Positions 9,552-12,360 of a stretch of DNA of 12,360 bases are shown piece by piece (positions within the stretch are counted from its first letter, which is position 1; every line of letters begins with the position of its first letter). The position numbers and the translations under genes were made by a program. Below the pieces are notes generated by a model. That model saw only the letters and a list, made by a program, of their open reading frames with translations, did no database searches and was not told where the DNA came from. The DNA is from Phycisphaerales bacterium (GTDB lineage Bacteria; Planctomycetota; Phycisphaerae; Phycisphaerales; Phycisphaeraceae), in NCBI GenBank assembly GCA_012031455.1, contig JAAUTM010000008.1, positions 1-12,360 on the forward strand. The letters are read 5' to 3'.

Positions 9552-10708
9552 ATGCGTGTAATTGTGCTTGGTTACATCGTACGGGGACCACTGGCAGGGT
9601 ACGCCTGGCATCACGTGCAGTATGCGATTGGTTTGCAGCGTTTGGGCATGGATGTCTGGTATTTCGAGGACAGCGAAGACTGGCCCAGTTGCTATGACCC
9701 CCGTCGCAACCTCACCGATGCTGACCCGACCTATGGCCTGCACTTTACCTCGGTACTCATGAGCAGGGTCGGCCTGGGCGAACGCTGGGGTTATTTCGAT
9801 GCTCATCAAAATCAGTGGCATGGCCCCGCCGGTGATCGTGCTGCTGAACTGGCCAGGTCCGCCGACCTGATCATCAATCTGTCAGGCATCAACCCGCTGC
9901 GTGGCCCGTGGGCGCAGGTCCCCAATCGGGTGTATGTCGACACCGACCCGGTCTTCACGCAGGTCAGGCATCTGACCGACCCATGGTTCAAGGCACGCAC
10001 GGACCTGCACAATCAATTTTTTTCGTTCGGGGTGAACCTTGGCAAACCCGGTTGCACCGTGCCCGATGATGGTTCCCATGGAAACCCACCAGACAGCCGG
10101 TGTGCGTGGACCTCTGGCCGGTGACCGAGCCACCCAAATTGGAGGAGGCATTGCCACTGACCACGGTGATGCAGTGGGACAGCTACACAAGCCGGGAATA
10201 TCAGGGTGTCTCGTATGGCATGAAATCCAAATCCTTTGGCCCCTATGAAAACCTGCCGAGCTTAGTGGCTCCGCAGACCATGGAACTGGCGATGACCGGG
10301 GATGATGCGGCCAGGCTGCTGGCACAAAAAGGCTGGCTCATCAGCAACCCCTTGCAGGTGACCGCCAATCCGTGGTTGTATCAGGCGTACCTGCAACGAT
10401 CGCTGGGCGAGTGGTCGGTCGCCAAGCATGGTTATGTCACCACGAACTGTGGCTGGTTCAGCGAACGCAGTTGTTGTTACATGGCAAGCGGCAGGCCGGT
10501 GGTGGTGCAGGACACAGGCTTTTCCAACTGGCTGCCCTGCGGTGAGGGATTGATCGCATATACCAATGTGGATGAAGCAGTGGCAGGCATCCGGGAAGTG
10601 TTGCATCGTTACCCGCAACACTGTGCGGCTGCACGAGCGCTGATGGAAACTCATTTTGAGTCAGGGCAGGTTTTGCAGGCCATGCTCGATGGCATAAGCT
10701 GGCAGTGA
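9552..10708 (+). CDS. Glycosyltransferase, family 1-like (copy B), frameshifted
   Basis: About 385 residues and a paralogue of the preceding gene. Matching blocks include GYAWHHVQYAIGLQRLGMDVWYFED, YVDTDPVFTQ, FSFGVNLGKPGC, TRQPVCVDLW, WSVAKHGYVTTNCGWFS and GRPVVVQDTGFSNWLP. The middle differs (TTVMQWDSYTSREYQGVSYG against TVASWEPAQKGPMVRGVQYW), so the two copies probably act on different acceptors or donors. A single missing base near 10073-10077 breaks the frame; PDDGF joins PWKPTRQP. ATG at 9552 is preferred; GTG at 9546 is in frame and would add two residues, and a purine-rich AGGGAACGAGAG lies just upstream. Stop TGA at 10706-10708. The 82-bp gap after copy A holds no visible feature, so both probably lie on one transcript with the exporter. 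Soluble, no membrane segment. Confidence 0.72.
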
Positions 10709-10807
10709 TGCAATTGGCGTGATGGATGAAATCTTCCTATGTTGCCATCGGATGCCAATATCAAGGTGGCATGTATCGCCGGGCCAAACAAGTGCGTTAA
10801 CCCCATT

Positions 10808-10812
10808 GGAGG
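10808..10812 (+). promoter_or_regulatory. Ribosome binding site GGAGG of the methyltransferase gene
   Basis: GGAGG with a six-base spacer before the ATG at 10819 is the clearest Shine-Dalgarno site in the window. It fixes 10819, not the in-frame ATG at 10828, as the start. The remainder of the 110-bp gap after glycosyltransferase B shows no clear promoter or hairpin. Confidence 0.75.
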
Positions 10813-10818
10813 TCAACC

Positions 10819-11734
10819 ATGACACGGATGGAACTGAACGGGATCTTGCGCGACCGTCTGCTGGTGTGTGATGGAGCGATGGGTACCCAGCTCATGAAGC
10901 TTGGCTTGACCGGAGCAGATTGCGGTGAAGGGTGGAACATTGAGCGAGCAGCGGATGTAACCGCCATCCACAAAGCCTACCTAGAGGCCGGCTGCGATCT
11001 GGTCACGACCAACACCTTCGGCGGGACAAGCTGTGCGCTGGAACGTCATGGGCTAAAAACGCAGGTGCATGAACTCAATCAGGCTGGTGCCAAACTGGGC
11101 TCGCACGGCCGTGATGGAAAGTGGAAAAACAGCATGGGTGCTGGGCGATGTCGGGCCGTTCGGCGGATTCATCGAACCGGTGGGCGACATGCCAGCAGAT
11201 CAGTTGCTGGGAATATTCACCGAACAATGTGCGGCATTGCACGCTGGCGGAGCGGATGCGATTTTAGTGGAAACCATGGTGGACCCTGCGGAAGTGGTGC
11301 TGGCGGTGAAAGCTGCCTTGAGCATCGGCGACTGGCCGGTGCTGGCAACCTATGCCTTTGGCAAGGCGGAGGATGCCGAGTCAGGCGGATTTCGCACCAT
11401 CATGGGGACCGGTGTGAAGCAGGCGATGGATGCGGCCATCGATGCGGGGGCGACGGTGGTGGGTGCCAACTGTGGCACGGGCTTGTCGCTGGAAGATTAT
11501 CAGCGACTGGCGGAGGCAATGGTCAGGGCGGCAGGCGATGTGCCGGTGATGATCCAGCCCAACGCCGGGGCACCGATCCTGGTCGATGGCAAGGTCATTC
11601 ACCCGGCCACTTCCCATGAAATGGCGGCCATGGTTGCAGAACTTCGCAACTGCGGGGTGCGCATCATCGGTGGCTGCTGTGGCACCACGCCAGCCCACCT
11701 GCAGGCGATGGCCAAGGCGATTCACGAAGGTTGA
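10819..11734 (+). CDS. Homocysteine S-methyltransferase family protein, frameshifted
   Basis: About 304 residues forming one TIM-barrel domain of the MetH N-terminal/BHMT/MmuM family, which moves a methyl group to homocysteine (or a related thiol) to make methionine. The N-terminus has LLVCDGAMGTQLMKLGL and DLVTTNTFGGTS. The three zinc-binding cysteines are present: one in GANCGTG (codon 11471) and two in GGCCGTTP (11675 and 11678). There is no cobalamin-binding or folate-binding domain, so it is not full-length MetH; the methyl donor cannot be told. An extra G in GGG at 11097-11099 breaks the frame (AKL joins ARTAVMESGKTAWVLGDVGP). Stop TGA at 11732-11734. It has its own strong ribosome binding site and lies 110 bp after the glycan cassette, so it may be functionally unrelated to it. 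Confidence 0.85.
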
Positions 11735-11750
11735 TCGCCGAGTTGTTTAT

Positions 11751-11918
11751 AAATTGTTTCATCACTGGTTTGGGTGCGGCACGTGTCGGTGGGGCAGGCG
11801 TCTCGCCTGCCAATAAACCGAAGGCTCATGTTGATCGACAATGGTAGTTCGAAATGGGCTTGCGCCCATTGGCAGGAGGGACGCCCGCCCCACCGTGAAC
11901 TGAGTTATGAAACAGTTT
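11751..11918. repeat. Composite inverted-repeat element between convergent genes
   Basis: Nested inverted repeats span about 168 bp. Outer ends: AAATTGTTTCAT (11751-11762) against ATGAAACAGTTT (11907-11918), one mismatch. Inner arms: 28 bp at 11787-11814 against 28 bp at 11868-11895, three mismatches, separated by 53 bp. The left arm is itself a hairpin, GGCAGGCG-TCT-CGCCTGCC (11793-11811), and a third hairpin AATGGGC-TTGC-GCCCATT sits at 11853-11870. There is no coding content. It lies between the methyltransferase stop and the stop of the minus-strand lipoprotein gene. It may be a small non-autonomous mobile or REP-like element, or a bidirectional terminator; no T runs flank the hairpins, which favours the repeat reading. 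Confidence 0.75.
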
Positions 11919-11928
11919 CTTGAATAGA

Positions 11929-12346
11929 TCAGCGTGCGGGGCGAAGTACCAGACGCCAGTTGGCAGCCGTGTCATCCAGCGCATTGCCACGCAGCAGAAC
12001 CTGAGCCTGTGACATGGTCATCACCTGCCAGTCGGGCATGGGTTCGAGTGGCCTCATGTCCGCATCGTAAAACTCAAAGCGATATTGAATGGGGATGTCG
12101 CCGGTCCAGCTCGTGCGCCGAACGGGCACAGCCACGGCCAGCGGCCTGCCATTGACCGATCTCGTGATGACCGGCTGAGCCACGACCAGCTTGTCACGCA
12201 GACCTTCGAGCACCACCACGTTGGGGTAGTCACCGATGAGCAGCGGGTCCGTCTTGGACAGCAGGCGGTGTCGTGCATCCGCTGACAATCATCAGCGAGA
12301 CATCATCACCAGCAGAGTGAGCGTTGCATTTCATCGTGGTTTTCAT
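11929..12346 (-). CDS. YcfL/DUF1425-like outer-membrane lipoprotein, frameshifted
   Basis: About 138 residues on the minus strand. The body, DYPNVVVLEGLRDKLVV, then PIQYRFEFYDADMRPL and NWRLVLRPAR at the end, matches the DUF1425 (YcfL) pattern of a small periplasmic lipoprotein with a YRFEFYDA strand; its role in E. coli is poorly known. The start is ATG at 12346-12344 with AGGA (12354-12357) seven bases upstream. The start frame reads LMIVSGCTTPPAVQ, a plausible lipobox with Cys at 12277-12275, then must shift (one extra base near 12245-12260) to TDPLLIGDYPN. The hydrophobic part of the signal peptide appears only in the neighbouring frame (TLTLLVMMS), so a further compensating pair of errors is likely near 12320 and 12298. 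Stop TGA at 11931-11929. It is convergent with the methyltransferase; upstream neighbours are outside the window. Confidence 0.7.
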
Positions 12347-12353
12347 GGTGGAA

Positions 12354-12357
12354 TCCT
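12354..12357 (-). promoter_or_regulatory. Ribosome binding site AGGA of the lipoprotein gene
   Basis: On the minus strand AGGA lies seven bases before the ATG at 12346. It supports this start over the in-frame ATG at 12334. The window ends three bases beyond, so no promoter can be seen. Confidence 0.5.
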
Positions 12358-12360
12358 CGT

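Noticed and set aside
10709..10807. Riboswitch (for example cobalamin or SAM type) ahead of the methyltransferase
   Set aside because: The gap is only about 100 bp and I see no conserved riboswitch core or terminator hairpin in it.
1..12360. Programmed frameshifting as the cause of the many frame changes
   Set aside because: The sites share no slippery motif or downstream structure, include both directions, and occur up to four times per gene. Translation through them would yield almost no product.
1..12360. Whole region as a decayed pseudogene block
   Set aside because: Active-site and binding motifs of the ABC ATPase, GH, GT2 and zinc methyltransferase are intact, and shifts resume exactly in the expected frame. 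Decay would damage more than frame.
1..12360. tRNA or rRNA genes
   Set aside because: No cloverleaf-type stretch or recognisable rRNA sequence was seen; the gaps between genes are at most about 200 bp and are accounted for above.

Overview
The window looks like chromosomal DNA from a Gram-negative-type (two-membrane) bacterium of moderately high GC. The gene content (an LptD-like outer-membrane protein, a large SurA/PpiD-like folding factor, a glycoside hydrolase/glycosyltransferase fusion beside an ABC exporter, a YcfL-like lipoprotein) suggests a planctomycete, perhaps Phycisphaerae. That placement is a recollection-based inference, not shown by a marker gene.

Layout, left to right. 1-1453: C-terminal part of an LptD-like LPS-assembly barrel, cut by the window edge. 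1454-1590: a short gap with a 22-bp-period tandem repeat. 1591-3672: a membrane-anchored SurA/PpiD-like periplasmic folding factor. 3825-6463: one large protein with an N-terminal clan-A glycoside hydrolase-like TIM barrel, a GT2 glycosyltransferase and C-terminal membrane segments. 6486-8249: a half-size type I ABC exporter. 8246-9469 and 9552-10708: two paralogous family-1-like glycosyltransferases. 10819-11734: a short zinc-type homocysteine S-methyltransferase. 11751-11918: an inverted-repeat element between convergent genes. 12346-11929 (minus strand): a YcfL/DUF1425-like lipoprotein. All genes except the last are on the plus strand.

Functionally, the left part is envelope biogenesis (LPS transport barrel plus periplasmic chaperone, as in the lptD-surA neighbourhood of E. 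coli). The centre, 3825-10708, reads as one glycan cassette: a membrane-bound hydrolase/transferase, an exporter and two soluble glycosyltransferases, tightly spaced and probably co-transcribed. The likeliest job is making and exporting a glycan or glycolipid; the product cannot be read from sequence.

The dominant oddity is that every gene is interrupted by single-base frameshifts: at least 18 in 12.36 kb, mostly single missing bases, often in or next to short homopolymer runs. Protein motifs continue intact in the next frame each time. I therefore annotate each broken gene as one CDS across its full span. I regard the breaks as most likely uncorrected sequencing errors, not pseudogenes or programmed frameshifting.
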